Shown here one piece after another: positions 8,181-16,201 of a stretch of 34,670 bases of DNA; within the stretch, counting starts at the first letter, position 1; every line of letters begins with the position of its first letter. Both the position numbers and the translations under genes were made by a program. The DNA is from Chitinophagaceae bacterium (GTDB lineage: Bacteria; Bacteroidota; Bacteroidia; Chitinophagales; Chitinophagaceae). The stretch spans positions 1 through 34,670 of the forward strand of contig JAIEQM010000072.1 in assembly GCA_019747705.1 (NCBI GenBank), given 5' to 3'. Under the pieces are notes generated by a model. The model did not search any database and had not been told where the DNA came from. It saw nothing but the letters and a program-made list of their open reading frames with translations.

Positions 8181-8636
8181 TTACTCACTCACAAAACCGG
8201 CATCATTAACATATACTGTTTTGCTGTCTTTATCCTTTACCAATTTTATTTTATAAAAAGCAGAGATGCCTTCACGTTCAATTTTTTTCACCTCGGCCAC
8301 CTGCATCTCTGCATATTGCTCTTTAATTTTTTTCTGTGCAGCTTCGCTCAACTGTTCAAACGACAGGAGCGTATTCGTACTCAGCCATTTCCCTTCGGCA
8401 TTAAACTCTGCAAACTGTTTGCTCCCGTTATTATCAATGGCCGCAATAAAATTTCCATTATTGGTTTTGCTCCACACAGGTGTATAGTCGCCTGTAATTT
8501 TTTCTTTCAGTGCATTCACCACCGCATCAGGCGCTGTTACTTTTTCAAGCATTGGTTTTTTTGTTACAGCTTTTTGCGCCATTGTTGCACCGGCATACAT
8601 CAATGCCATCAGCATTATTGCTATTGTCTTTTTCAT
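8181..8636 (-). CDS. PepSY-like periplasmic protein
   Basis: The 151-residue protein starts with a signal peptide (MKKTIAIMLMALMYAGATMAQ). The mature part has the PepSY-like beta-lactamase-inhibitor-type layout: VVNALKEKITGDYTPVWSKTNNGNFIAAI, then KQFAEFNAEGKWLST, then LSEAAQKKIKEQYAEMQVAEVKKIEREGISAFYKIKLVKD. This is one alpha-beta repeat where a helix precedes a sheet that reads a 'predicted' value back. Such proteins are common in Bacteroidota and of unknown function. The gene stands alone, convergent with the hmuY operon and sharing its terminator region. Confidence 0.78.
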   Translation of the reverse strand: MKKTIAIMLMALMYAGATMAQKAVTKKPMLEKVTAPDAVVNALKEKITGDYTPVWSKTNNGNFIAAIDNNGSKQFAEFNAEGKWLSTNTLLSFEQLSEAAQKKIKEQYAEMQVAEVKKIEREGISAFYKIKLVKDKDSKTVYVNDAGFVSE

Positions 8637-8730
8637 ACTACTATTTTTTTTTGATTTTTAAAATGTGGCGCCGTGCATAAAGTTTCAGAAACCATGCCAA
8701 GGAAGATTTTTGTGGAAAACTTGAAGTATT

Positions 8731-9058
8731 ACCACAAAGACCCGAAGACGCAAAGAAGAAATACATTTTTGAAACCGGCAGTTGTATTTCATAGCATCTT
8801 CGTTGCCACGCCTGTCTGTCGACAAAGGCAGGCTCGTTTCATCGTTCCGTTATTATGGCATCTTTGGTCTGCTGCTCATAGCTTTTTAATAAAGTGCAAC
8901 AGCTTGCTGTTTAAAACCTTTGTGCCTTAGCGCCTTCGTGACTATTTTTTTTAACACGAAGACCCCAAGTGAAGATATTGACGGAATACTCATCCCTCCA
9001 GTTCTATCGGCCTCTTTGTTTAAGTTCGTTTTTCTCCGTGTATTCCGTGCTTCCGTGG
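8731..9058. repeat. cluster of four degenerate copies of a GTG/CAC-rich interspersed repeat
   Basis: The 507-bp gap 8637-9143 contains no credible gene. It holds related elements of about 25 bp: 8731-8755 (ACCACAAAGACCCGAAG...), 8915-8942 (inverted, CTTTGTGCCTTAGCGCC...), 8954-8974 (AACACGAAGACCCCAAG) and 9033-9058 (CTCCGTGTATTCCGTGC...). All are variants of a theme with CTTCGTG or CACGAAG about every 9-12 nt. CTTCGTG (8934-8940) and CACGAAG (8955-8961) can form a hairpin. Similar degenerate elements recur between genes in many Bacteroidota chromosomes (from memory); their origin is unclear. Confidence 0.5.
8810..8833. repeat. REP-like palindromic element
   Basis: GCCTG (8810-8814) and CAGGC (8829-8833) flank a perfect inner palindrome TGTCGACA. 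The whole resembles short palindromic repeats scattered through Bacteroidota genomes. A second GC-rich imperfect palindrome of another type lies at 28374-28402. Confidence 0.45.
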
Positions 9059-9102
9059 CAATTCATGTCTTTATGGGCCACCAAATCCTCCCCTTATTTA
9101 CT

Positions 9103-9111
9103 TACCTTTGC
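9103..9111 (+). promoter_or_regulatory. -7 box of ileS
   Basis: TACCTTTGC is an exact match to the Bacteroidota -7 consensus TAnnTTTG, and lies 32 bp before the ileS ATG. The same 9-mer precedes the isocitrate dehydrogenase gene (22888) and paaZ (30420). Confidence 0.7.
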
Positions 9112-9143
9112 ACTCCTCAAAAACAAGACAGGATAAGGATTTT

Positions 9144-12100
9144 ATGAGCAATAAGTACAGGGAATTCACCCAACTCAACCTGCCCTCCATTGAACAGGAA
9201 ATACTGGCCAAATGGGATGCAGAACAGGCATTTGAAAAAAGCATTGAAGTGCGTGAAGGCGCTGTACCCTTTGTGTTTTATGAAGGGCCGCCCAGCGCCA
9301 ATGGAATGCCGGGCATTCACCACGTTATTTCAAGAACTTTGAAGGATTTGGTGTGCCGCTACAAAACCATGAAGGGTTTTAAAGTGAGCCGCAAAGGCGG
9401 ATGGGATACACATGGCCTGCCCATTGAACTGGGAGTGGAAAAAGAACTGGGCATTACCAAAGAAGATATCGGCAAAAAAATTACCGTAGAAGAATACAAT
9501 CAAAAATGCCGTGAAGCCGTACTCCGTTTTAAAGACAAGTGGGACGACATCACTAAAAAGATGGGTTATTGGGTGGATTTGAATGATCCCTACATCACCT
9601 TTAAAAACGAATACATTGAAACCTTATGGTGGTTGCTCAAACAGTTGTACAATAAAGGACTGTTGTATGAAAGCGTAAGCATTCAGCCGTATTCACCTGC
9701 TGCGGGAACGGGATTGAGCAGCCATGAATTAAATCAACCCGGCACCTATAAAGATGTTAAGGATACAAGTGCGGTGGCCATGTTTAAAGCGGTAAGGAAT
9801 GAAAAAAGTGAATTTCTATTTAAGGCAATTTCGAATACTGAACAAGGAATAAAGAATGATGAATTATTCTTCCTCGCCTGGACTACCACACCCTGGACAC
9901 TTCCTTCCAACCTCGGTTTAACAGCAGGCGGTGATATTGATTATGTGCTCGTAAAAACATTCAACCCATACAGCGGTAAACCATGTGCAGTTGTTTTAGC
10001 CAAAGCATTGCTGCATAAATATTTTCCCGCACATATAGATGAGTTTGAAGAAGGTGGCGATTTGTATGAAGCCATCAACAATTGGCTCAATCATGATAGC
10101 GATGAATTTTTAATTGAGAAAAGTGCTGGTTTAAAAATTCAGTTTGATGGCATCATTAAAAAGAAACAACTGCCGCATAAGATTGTAGCAACATTCAAAG
10201 GAAAAGATATTGAAGAATGCCGCTATGAACAATTGCTTGCTTATGAAGCCAACAAAGAAACCGGCGGTGATTCCTTCCGTGTGCTGGTGGATGCATTTGT
10301 TACAACAGAAGATGGTACAGGTATCGTTCACACCGCTCCTGCTTTTGGTGCAGATGATTTTAAAGTGGGCAAAAAGTACGGCATCGGCATTTTAACCATG
10401 GTGGACAGAGAAGGAAAATTTGTTGATGGTTTGGGTGAGTTCAGCAACCGTTATGTAAAAAATTATAAAGATGAAAAAGATTATGTGGATGTGAATGTTG
10501 ACATCTGCGTAAAACTCAAAAAAGAAAACAGGGCTTTTAAAGTTGAGAAATACGAACATAGTTATCCGCATTGCTGGAGAACAGATAAACCCATTTTGTA
10601 TTATCCGTTAGATGCATGGTTCATCAAAACCACTGCATTAAAAGATAAGATGGTGGAATTAAATAAAACCATCAACTGGAAACCCAAATCAACGGGAGAA
10701 GGACGTTTCGGCAATTGGCTGGAGAATATGGTGGACTGGAATTTAAGCCGTTCACGTTTTTGGGGAACTGGATTGCCTATTTGGAAAACTGAAGATGGTG
10801 AAGAAGAAAAATGCATTGGCACTATTGATGAGTTAAGAACTGAAGCTGCAAAAGCTGATAAAGAGTTGGGTACTCATAACTCACAACTCATAACCCATAA
10901 CCTTGACCTTCATAAGCCCTATGTTGATGACATCATTTTAGTTTCAGCAACAGGCAAACCTATGAAGCGTGTTCCTGACCTGATAGATGTGTGGTTCGAC
11001 AGTGGCGCTATGCCTTACGCACAATGGGGATTGGATTATGATAAAGTAAAGAACGGAGATAAATATCCCTTCAAACTTCCGGCAGGTGTTGAAAAGTTTG
11101 AAGACCTCTACCCTGCTTCTTTCATTGCAGAAGGAGTTGACCAAACAAGAGGCTGGTTTTATACACTGCATGCCATCAGCTCATTGGTATATGAAAGCGT
11201 TGCATATAAAACCGTAGTGAGTAATGGTTTGGTGCTGGATAAGAACGGCAATAAGATGAGTAAACGTTTGGGCAATGTGGTAGATCCGTTTCATACCATC
11301 AGCACTTACGGAGCAGATGCAACAAGGTGGTATCTCATCACCAACGCATCGCCATGGGATAATATGAAGTTTGATATTGAAGGCATCAAAGAAGTACAGC
11401 GTAAATTTTTTGGTACACTTTATAATACCTATCAATTCTTTGCACTCTATGCCAATGTGGATGACTTTGCCTTTAAAGAAGCAGCGATTCCGTTAAATGA
11501 ACGCCCGGAGATTGACCGCTGGATTCTTTCATCATTACATACACTCATTAAAAAAGTAAATGAGTCAATGGATGATTATGAACCCACACAAGCCGGCAGA
11601 TTGATTGAAGAGTTTGTAGATGAGCATTTGAGCAACTGGTATGTCCGCCTCTGCAGAAGAAGATTTTGGAAAGGTGACTATGAGCAGGATAAAATCAGCG
11701 CTTATCAAACTTTGTACGAATGTCTGGAAACAGTGGTACGTTTAATCGCTCCTGTTTCTCCTTTCTTTAGTGATGCTGTATTCAATAACCTCAATGCCAT
11801 CACCCAACGGTTCCATGCAGCTTCAGTTCATCATGTTGATTTCCCGGCTGCCGATGAAAGTTTAATTGATACAGATTTGGAAGAACGCATGCAACTGGCT
11901 CAGGATACTTCATCATTGGTGCTTTCGCTCCGCAAAAAACAAAACATCAAGGTGCGTCAGCCGCTGCAAAAGATTTTGATTCCTGTGCTCAATACACACA
12001 TGAAAGAGCAGTTGCAGTTAATTGAAGACCTCATCAAAACCGAGGTGAATGTAAAAGAAGTGGAATACCTCACGGCAGATAACAGTTTCATCAAAAAGAA

Positions 12101-12620
12101 AATCAAACCCATCTTTCAAACCCTTGGTAAAAAGCTGGGAGCAAAGATGAAAGCAGTAGCGGCAGCGCTAGGTAACTTCACCCAGGAACAAATAGCCGAA
12201 CTTGAAAAAGAAACTGTGTATAATCTGTTGATTGATAATGAGCCTGTTCCTCTATATTTGACGGATGTTGAAATTTCAAGTGAAGATGTGCCGGGCTGGC
12301 TGGTAGCCAATAAAGGAAGTTTAACTGTGGCGCTGGATGTAACCATCACCCCCCAACTGGTAAATGAGGGAAATGCAAGGGAGCTGGTCAACCGCATCCA
12401 GAAGATCAGAAAAGACAGCGGATTTGAATTAACAGACAGGATTGATGTACAATTGTCAGGCGCAGATACACTGGCGGCATCCATAAGTGAATATAAATCC
12501 TATATTTGCGCCGAAATTTTGGCAGACAGCCTTGAACTGGTGCAGGAAACGGCCAACGGCACTGAAGTTGAGGTAAACGATTTGCTTATTAACGTACAAG
12601 TTTCCAAAAAAGGAGGATAA
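9144..12620 (+). CDS. ileS: isoleucine--tRNA ligase
   Basis: The product of 1158 residues charges tRNA-Ile in the cytoplasm. The class I signature is present as YEGPPSANGMPGIHH (GIHH instead of the canonical HIGH, as is usual for this lineage's IleRS). The second signature is NKMSKRLGN. The CP1 editing domain includes LAWTTTPWTLPSN and VDAFVTTEDGTGIVHTAPAFGADDF. WFDSGAMPYAQWG and ADATRWYL mark the catalytic core, followed by the anticodon-binding domain (FVDEHLSNWYVRLCRRRFW). ATG at 9144 is preceded by a purine-rich stretch; an upstream in-frame ATG at 9108 sits on the promoter. About residue 577-586 there is an in-frame insertion encoded by a heptanucleotide repeat. The dksA-like gene starts 1 bp after the stop. 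Confidence 0.97.
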   Translation: MSNKYREFTQLNLPSIEQEILAKWDAEQAFEKSIEVREGAVPFVFYEGPPSANGMPGIHHVISRTLKDLVCRYKTMKGFKVSRKGGWDTHGLPIELGVEKELGITKEDIGKKITVEEYNQKCREAVLRFKDKWDDITKKMGYWVDLNDPYITFKNEYIETLWWLLKQLYNKGLLYESVSIQPYSPAAGTGLSSHELNQPGTYKDVKDTSAVAMFKAVRNEKSEFLFKAISNTEQGIKNDELFFLAWTTTPWTLPSNLGLTAGGDIDYVLVKTFNPYSGKPCAVVLAKALLHKYFPAHIDEFEEGGDLYEAINNWLNHDSDEFLIEKSAGLKIQFDGIIKKKQLPHKIVATFKGKDIEECRYEQLLAYEANKETGGDSFRVLVDAFVTTEDGTGIVHTAPAFGADDFKVGKKYGIGILTMVDREGKFVDGLGEFSNRYVKNYKDEKDYVDVNVDICVKLKKENRAFKVEKYEHSYPHCWRTDKPILYYPLDAWFIKTTALKDKMVELNKTINWKPKSTGEGRFGNWLENMVDWNLSRSRFWGTGLPIWKTEDGEEEKCIGTIDELRTEAAKADKELGTHNSQLITHNLDLHKPYVDDIILVSATGKPMKRVPDLIDVWFDSGAMPYAQWGLDYDKVKNGDKYPFKLPAGVEKFEDLYPASFIAEGVDQTRGWFYTLHAISSLVYESVAYKTVVSNGLVLDKNGNKMSKRLGNVVDPFHTISTYGADATRWYLITNASPWDNMKFDIEGIKEVQRKFFGTLYNTYQFFALYANVDDFAFKEAAIPLNERPEIDRWILSSLHTLIKKVNESMDDYEPTQAGRLIEEFVDEHLSNWYVRLCRRRFWKGDYEQDKISAYQTLYECLETVVRLIAPVSPFFSDAVFNNLNAITQRFHAASVHHVDFPAADESLIDTDLEERMQLAQDTSSLVLSLRKKQNIKVRQPLQKILIPVLNTHMKEQLQLIEDLIKTEVNVKEVEYLTADNSFIKKKIKPIFQTLGKKLGAKMKAVAAALGNFTQEQIAELEKETVYNLLIDNEPVPLYLTDVEISSEDVPGWLVANKGSLTVALDVTITPQLVNEGNARELVNRIQKIRKDSGFELTDRIDVQLSGADTLAASISEYKSYICAEILADSLELVQETANGTEVEVNDLLINVQVSKKGG
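10873..10900 (+). repeat. heptanucleotide tandem repeat inside ileS
   Basis: Four consecutive 7-mers, CTCATAA twice with variants CTCACAA and CCCATAA, encode a THNSQLITHN-like peptide between the KADKELG and LDLHKPYVDD segments. The neighbouring residues are conserved IleRS sequence, so this looks like a low-complexity insertion in a surface loop. Confidence 0.75.
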
Positions 12621-12621
12621 T

Positions 12622-13461
12622 ATGGCTACCAAGAAAAAAGCAGCCAGGCCGGCAGCAAAAAAAGCAGCCAAACCGGCTCCCAAAAAACAAGTAAAGCCAG
12701 TGGCAAAGAAAGCAGCGAAACCTGCAGCCAAACCTGGTGGGAAACTTGTGGCCAAGCCTGCACCTAAAAAAGCGGCGAAACCTGCAGCGAAACCTGTAAT
12801 CAAAGCTTCTAAACCATTATCCAAAGCCATGGCAAAAAAACCTGAAGAAAAAAAGGCAGCCCCCGCTCCTAAACCGGTAGTTGCAACGTCTATTAAACCA
12901 AGCGTAAAACAAGCAATACAAAATTTGAAAAAGGAAGCGAAAGAAAAAGCGAAAAAACCGGCAGAATTAAAACCTGTTAAAACTTCGGTTTCTACATCTG
13001 TACGGTACCAGCCTGATTTTACAAAATCAGTGTTAGATCATAAAGAAGAAGAAAAACCGCAGGGGCCTACTGTTCGTTACAGTGATGCTGACCTGACTGA
13101 GTTTAGAGAACTCATTCAGCGTAAGCTGGAAGCAGCCAAAAAAGAACTGCTTTACCTGCAGGGCCTCATAACCCGTAAAGATGAAATGGGTGGTGATGAT
13201 GGTGATGGACGCTACATGACAATGGAAGATGGAAGTGTGAGTATGGAGCGTGAGCAACTGAGCCAGATGGCCAGCCGCCAGATCACCTACATTGATCATC
13301 TTGAAAAAGCATTGATGCGTATTGAAAATAAAACCTACGGTATATGCCGTGTTACGGGCAAGCTTATTGACAAAGCCCGTTTACGTGCCGTACCTCATGC
13401 CACTCTGAGCATTGAAGCTAAAATGGGTGTGGTTAAAGGACCGATAGCTTTTGGCGAATAA
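12622..13461 (+). CDS. DksA/TraR-family protein with a histone-H1-like N-terminal tail
   Basis: The 279-residue protein has two parts. Residues 1-about 120 are Lys/Ala/Pro-rich repeats (AAKPAAKP-like), as in histone H1-like proteins. Residues 150-279 are a DksA-like domain: a coiled coil (DLTEFRELIQRKLEAAKKELLYLQG, then MEREQLSQMASRQITYIDHLEKALMRI) and a zinc-finger region YGICRVTGKLIDKARLRAVPHATL. Only one Cys (242) of the usual four remains, so zinc is probably not bound; this variant is common in Bacteroidota. The acidic tip motif DGDGR is present. DksA proteins bind the RNA polymerase secondary channel; the tail probably adds DNA binding. A Shine-Dalgarno AGGAGG lies in the last codons of ileS, 1 bp upstream, so the genes are coupled. 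Confidence 0.85.
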   Translation: MATKKKAARPAAKKAAKPAPKKQVKPVAKKAAKPAAKPGGKLVAKPAPKKAAKPAAKPVIKASKPLSKAMAKKPEEKKAAPAPKPVVATSIKPSVKQAIQNLKKEAKEKAKKPAELKPVKTSVSTSVRYQPDFTKSVLDHKEEEKPQGPTVRYSDADLTEFRELIQRKLEAAKKELLYLQGLITRKDEMGGDDGDGRYMTMEDGSVSMEREQLSQMASRQITYIDHLEKALMRIENKTYGICRVTGKLIDKARLRAVPHATLSIEAKMGVVKGPIAFGE

Positions 13462-13480
13462 GAAAGAAGTCTGTATATAA

Positions 13481-13513
13481 AAAATCCCTCCATCTCCCGG
13501 AGGGATTTTTTTT
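13481..13513 (+). terminator. intrinsic terminator of the ileS-dksA-like operon
   Basis: AAAATCCCTCC (13481-13491) pairs perfectly with GGAGGGATTTT (13499-13509) around a 7-nt loop, followed by a T-run to 13513. Confidence 0.9.
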
Positions 13514-13598
13514 GAAAAATATATTTCCCCTTTATGAAAAGACTGCTGCGTGTTTAGGCAAGTGCCATACCCATGCACACAGGCTAAAAATATTTAAC

Positions 13599-13606
13599 TA
13601 CTTTTG
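13599..13606 (+). promoter_or_regulatory. putative -7 box of the MerR-type gene
   Basis: TACTTTTG matches TAnnTTTG exactly and is 12 bp before the ATG at 13619, implying a very short leader. AT-rich sequence lies upstream; no clear -33 element is seen. Confidence 0.5.
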
Positions 13607-13618
13607 AGTTAACAATCT

Positions 13619-14125
13619 ATGCCTTCGCAAACACAAATAGCATTTGAATTTGATGAACAGTCCTCAAAGCCTGTTAAACAAATCGTTTTTGAAAAAGATG
13701 ATGTAAAGCAGGTTGCTCCCGCAAAACAAAAAGCAAAACGTGGCCGTAAAAGTTTAAAAGACATGGTGAGTGGCGCTGAAATGGTTCAGCTCCCGCCCGA
13801 TGAAGAACTGAAGAAGAAATTGTATTATAATATTGGTGAAGTAAGTGCTTTCTTTAACCTCAATCCCTCCTCACTCCGGTACTGGGAGGCTGAGTTTAAA
13901 CACATCACCCCCAGGAAAAATAAAAAAGGCGACCGTTTTTATACTGTTGCAGAAATAAAGAAACTGCAACTCATTTATTTTTTATTGCGTCAGCGTAAGT
14001 ACACTATTGAAGGCGCTAAAGATTACCTGAAAAAATACAAGGACGATTCCCTGCTGCGTTATGATCTGATCAAAAGCCTTCAGGAAATAAAATCATTTTT
14101 ATTAACCATCAAGGCAGACTTATAG
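13619..14125 (+). CDS. MerR-family transcriptional regulator
   Basis: The 168-residue protein has a basic N-terminal extension (residues 1-60, KRGRKS at about 40). A MerR winged-helix DNA-binding domain follows at about 62-130: YYNIGEVSAFFNLNPSSLRYWEAEF, then RFYTVAEIKKLQLIYFLLRQRKYTIEGAKDYLKK. The C-terminus is a short helix with no cysteine cluster, so no metal sensing is evident. It resembles the MerR regulator conserved in Bacteroidota, whose ligand is unknown. The gene is monocistronic with its own promoter, and its last 7 codons overlap the end of the convergent acetyltransferase gene by 6 bp. Confidence 0.85.
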   Translation: MPSQTQIAFEFDEQSSKPVKQIVFEKDDVKQVAPAKQKAKRGRKSLKDMVSGAEMVQLPPDEELKKKLYYNIGEVSAFFNLNPSSLRYWEAEFKHITPRKNKKGDRFYTVAEIKKLQLIYFLLRQRKYTIEGAKDYLKKYKDDSLLRYDLIKSLQEIKSFLLTIKADL

Positions 14126-14674
14126 ATTTACCTGATCCTTTATCGTGTTTGTCCGGTTTTCTCTTTTCAGTTCATATTCAAAGTTCTCCCTGTCCGGTTC
14201 GCCATGATAGGCTATGATTACTTCTTTTGTTTTTACAGCCCCCACTCTTTCAATTGCAATTTGTGAACGGATATTTTTAGCGCCGATATGAAACTTCACT
14301 GTGTTCACTAATTGAAATGCATAATCCAGCATCAGCTGTTTGCTTGCAGGGTTGTACTGCTTGCCCCAAAACTTTCTGCCGAAAAAAGTATAGCCGATGA
14401 ATACAGATGCATCACTTTCATGATAATCATAGAACCGGCTGCACCCCGCCACTTCGCCAGTTGCCTTATCAAGAATGAGCATCGCTCCTTTTGATTGCAA
14501 AGCTCCTTCAAAATAATTTTGAAACACCTCTCTTTGATAGCGGTTTTTATTAGGATGCTGTTCCCAAATAAGCGGATCGGATGCCACTTTGAATAATGCT
14601 TCAAAGTCTGACTCAGTTAATGGTTGCATCAGAATGAGGTTGTTCTGAAGTATGGGCTGAAAATGGACAATCAT
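14120..14674 (-). CDS. GNAT-family N-acetyltransferase (RimJ/RimL type)
   Basis: The 184-residue product begins with the GNAT beta1-alpha1 unit (LILMQPLTESDFEALFKVASDPLIWEQHP). The central DKATGEVAGCSRFYDYHESDASVFIGYTFFGRKFWGKQYNPASKQLMLDYAF is the acetyl-CoA-binding region, with the RimJ/RimL variant of the pyrophosphate-binding loop. A C-terminal HIGAKNIRSQIAIERVGAVKTKEV segment matches the RimJ-like 'N..S...iek.GF' helix. It probably acetylates a protein N-terminus or a small amine; the substrate is unknown. It is convergent with, and overlaps, the MerR gene, and lies downstream of the broken cupin gene on the same strand. Confidence 0.85.
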   Translation of the reverse strand: MIVHFQPILQNNLILMQPLTESDFEALFKVASDPLIWEQHPNKNRYQREVFQNYFEGALQSKGAMLILDKATGEVAGCSRFYDYHESDASVFIGYTFFGRKFWGKQYNPASKQLMLDYAFQLVNTVKFHIGAKNIRSQIAIERVGAVKTKEVIIAYHGEPDRENFEYELKRENRTNTIKDQVNL

Positions 14675-14702
14675 GGGAGTTTAAAAAAATATTTGTTTTA
14701 GT

Positions 14703-15040
14703 TCAATCAACAATAAACAATTCACAGCCTTCTTTAGTAGTTGACCGGTGTGCTTCACAATCATCCCCCACAACATAAAACATTCCTTTGGAAAGTTTTA
14801 GAATCCGGCCATCCTGTAATTCGGTATCCATTTCTCCTTCTGTACAAAGAAGAACATGGCCTTTTGTACACCAATGATCAGCTATATACCCTGCTGAATA
14901 AATTACTCTTCGTATCCTGATTGTATTCATCATGAAAATTTGCCACTGAGCAATTCCTATTTCACCCGCTGCTCCTCTTTTGGAATCATTTTCCAGTTAA
15001 TGGTTTGAAAATTGAAGGAGTCCAGTTTCAGGTAATTTAA
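14703..15040 (-). pseudogene. frameshifted DHCW-motif cupin fold protein
   Basis: Residues decoded from 14933 (ATG) downwards give ADHWCTKGHVLLCTEGEMDTELQDG...GDDCEAHRS...GCELFIVD, the C-terminal three-quarters of a small DHCW-motif cupin (family about 110 residues). The missing N-terminus lies upstream in another frame: SFNFQTINWKMIPKEEQR (15019-14966) ends at a TAG (14959-14957). The frame then switches to GEIGIAQWQIFMMNTIRIRR. Restoring one base near 14966-14980 joins the two halves. No ATG begins the upstream frame; TAA is at about 15046-15044, and CTG at 15031 is the only start candidate. It is either decaying or carries a sequencing error. If intact, the role is unknown. Confidence 0.65.
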
Positions 15041-15094
15041 TCTTTAAGTTCAGTCTTTGCTCATTTACAAAAAACAAAAGTTTGCAAATTGGTT

Positions 15095-16171
15095 TTAGTC
15101 AGTTTTACCTCCGGCGAGAATAATTTCTAATGATTCAACAAACCGCAGCAGGTTCAAATTCACATCCTGCTTAATTTGCTGAAACTTTGCAAACTCAATA
15201 TGCGGTGTAAAAAATTCAACACTCACCGTAACGGATTTCAAACCTACCTCTGTTAACACCACACTGCTGTTTTCAATTTCTTCAACCTGCTGCAATAAAA
15301 CTTCAACTTTCTGAATAAGGTTTTCAATTTTTGAGGGGGGTGTGCTTACGTGCAGTTCCAGTTTTATTTCTGCTTTGCGTTGTGTGCGCAATGTGAGGTT
15401 GTCTAAAATACTATCCACCATTTTTTTATTGGGCATGGTAACATAGGTTTTCTGATCGGTTCTGATTCTTGTACTCCGCAATCCGATTTTTTCAATGGTA
15501 CCGGTAATGCTTTCAACCTTCACCAGGTCGCCCGCCGTAAATGGTTTATCAAAAAAGATAATGAAGGATGCAATGAGATTTTCCAGGCTTTCTCTGGTGG
15601 ACAGTGCAATAGCTGCTGTAACAATACTAAGGCCGGTAATTAAATTGGCTATATTAAAATGAAACACAAACCTCGTAACCAGCAGTGCACCAAGTATAAC
15701 TGCAAGAGCCTTAAAAAAATCTTTAAAGAACACCACCAACTGGTTATCGCTCTGATCAGCGGTTTGATTGGCCTTTACTTCAAAGATGAGTGCAAAGAAA
15801 TCAATAAGCCTGGTGAGCAGGCGCACAAAAAATACAATGAGTATGGTTTTACCGGCAGCCTCAGCTATTTGCTGCGTGCTTATTTTATAAAGCTCAAACT
15901 TAAATGCTTCAGGAAAATTGAGTTTGTCCAGTGAAAACACAATCACCGTCCACACAATAAACCATTGCATGGGTACCAGCACTAATGAAACAAACTGGTT
16001 GCGGCTTACATATTTTTTAGCACCCGGAAATAAGCGGTACAAAAAACCGCAGAGCAGCCGTGAAATAATTCCTTTGAACAGCAGCATGGCAACAATGATT
16101 GCCAGTATCCACAGGTAACTGCTGATGGGGTTATTCAAAAAAGAATCCTTTAAAAACGAAGGCATATGCAA
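15095..16171 (-). CDS. small-conductance mechanosensitive channel (MscS family)
   Basis: The 358-residue protein has about four or five transmembrane segments (around residues 18-36, 60-83, 105-126, 150-170, 170-192). The pore-lining TM3 region and beta domain signature follow: NLITGLSIVTAAIALSTRESLENLIASFIIFFDKPFTAGDLVKVESITGTIEKIGLRSTRIRT. The C-terminal cytoplasmic cage includes PNKKMVDSILDNLTLRTQRKAEI. It opens under membrane tension to release solutes on hypo-osmotic shock. The gene follows the propeller-like protein gene by 30 bp and may be in the lpxH operon. Confidence 0.92.
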   Translation of the reverse strand: MHMPSFLKDSFLNNPISSYLWILAIIVAMLLFKGIISRLLCGFLYRLFPGAKKYVSRNQFVSLVLVPMQWFIVWTVIVFSLDKLNFPEAFKFELYKISTQQIAEAAGKTILIVFFVRLLTRLIDFFALIFEVKANQTADQSDNQLVVFFKDFFKALAVILGALLVTRFVFHFNIANLITGLSIVTAAIALSTRESLENLIASFIIFFDKPFTAGDLVKVESITGTIEKIGLRSTRIRTDQKTYVTMPNKKMVDSILDNLTLRTQRKAEIKLELHVSTPPSKIENLIQKVEVLLQQVEEIENSSVVLTEVGLKSVTVSVEFFTPHIEFAKFQQIKQDVNLNLLRFVESLEIILAGGKTD

Positions 16172-16201
16172 AAATAATGGATGATGCAGATGTAAAGCTG
16201 C

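Noticed and set aside
8673..9140. Open frames in the gap before ileS
   Set aside because: They run through repeats, overlap each other and show no protein features.
10873..10900. The ileS heptamer array as a CRISPR or regulatory element
   Set aside because: It has no spacers and lies in an open coding frame of a conserved gene.
13033..13299. Minus-strand frames inside the dksA-like gene and inside ileS
   Set aside because: They are shadows of strongly supported genes.
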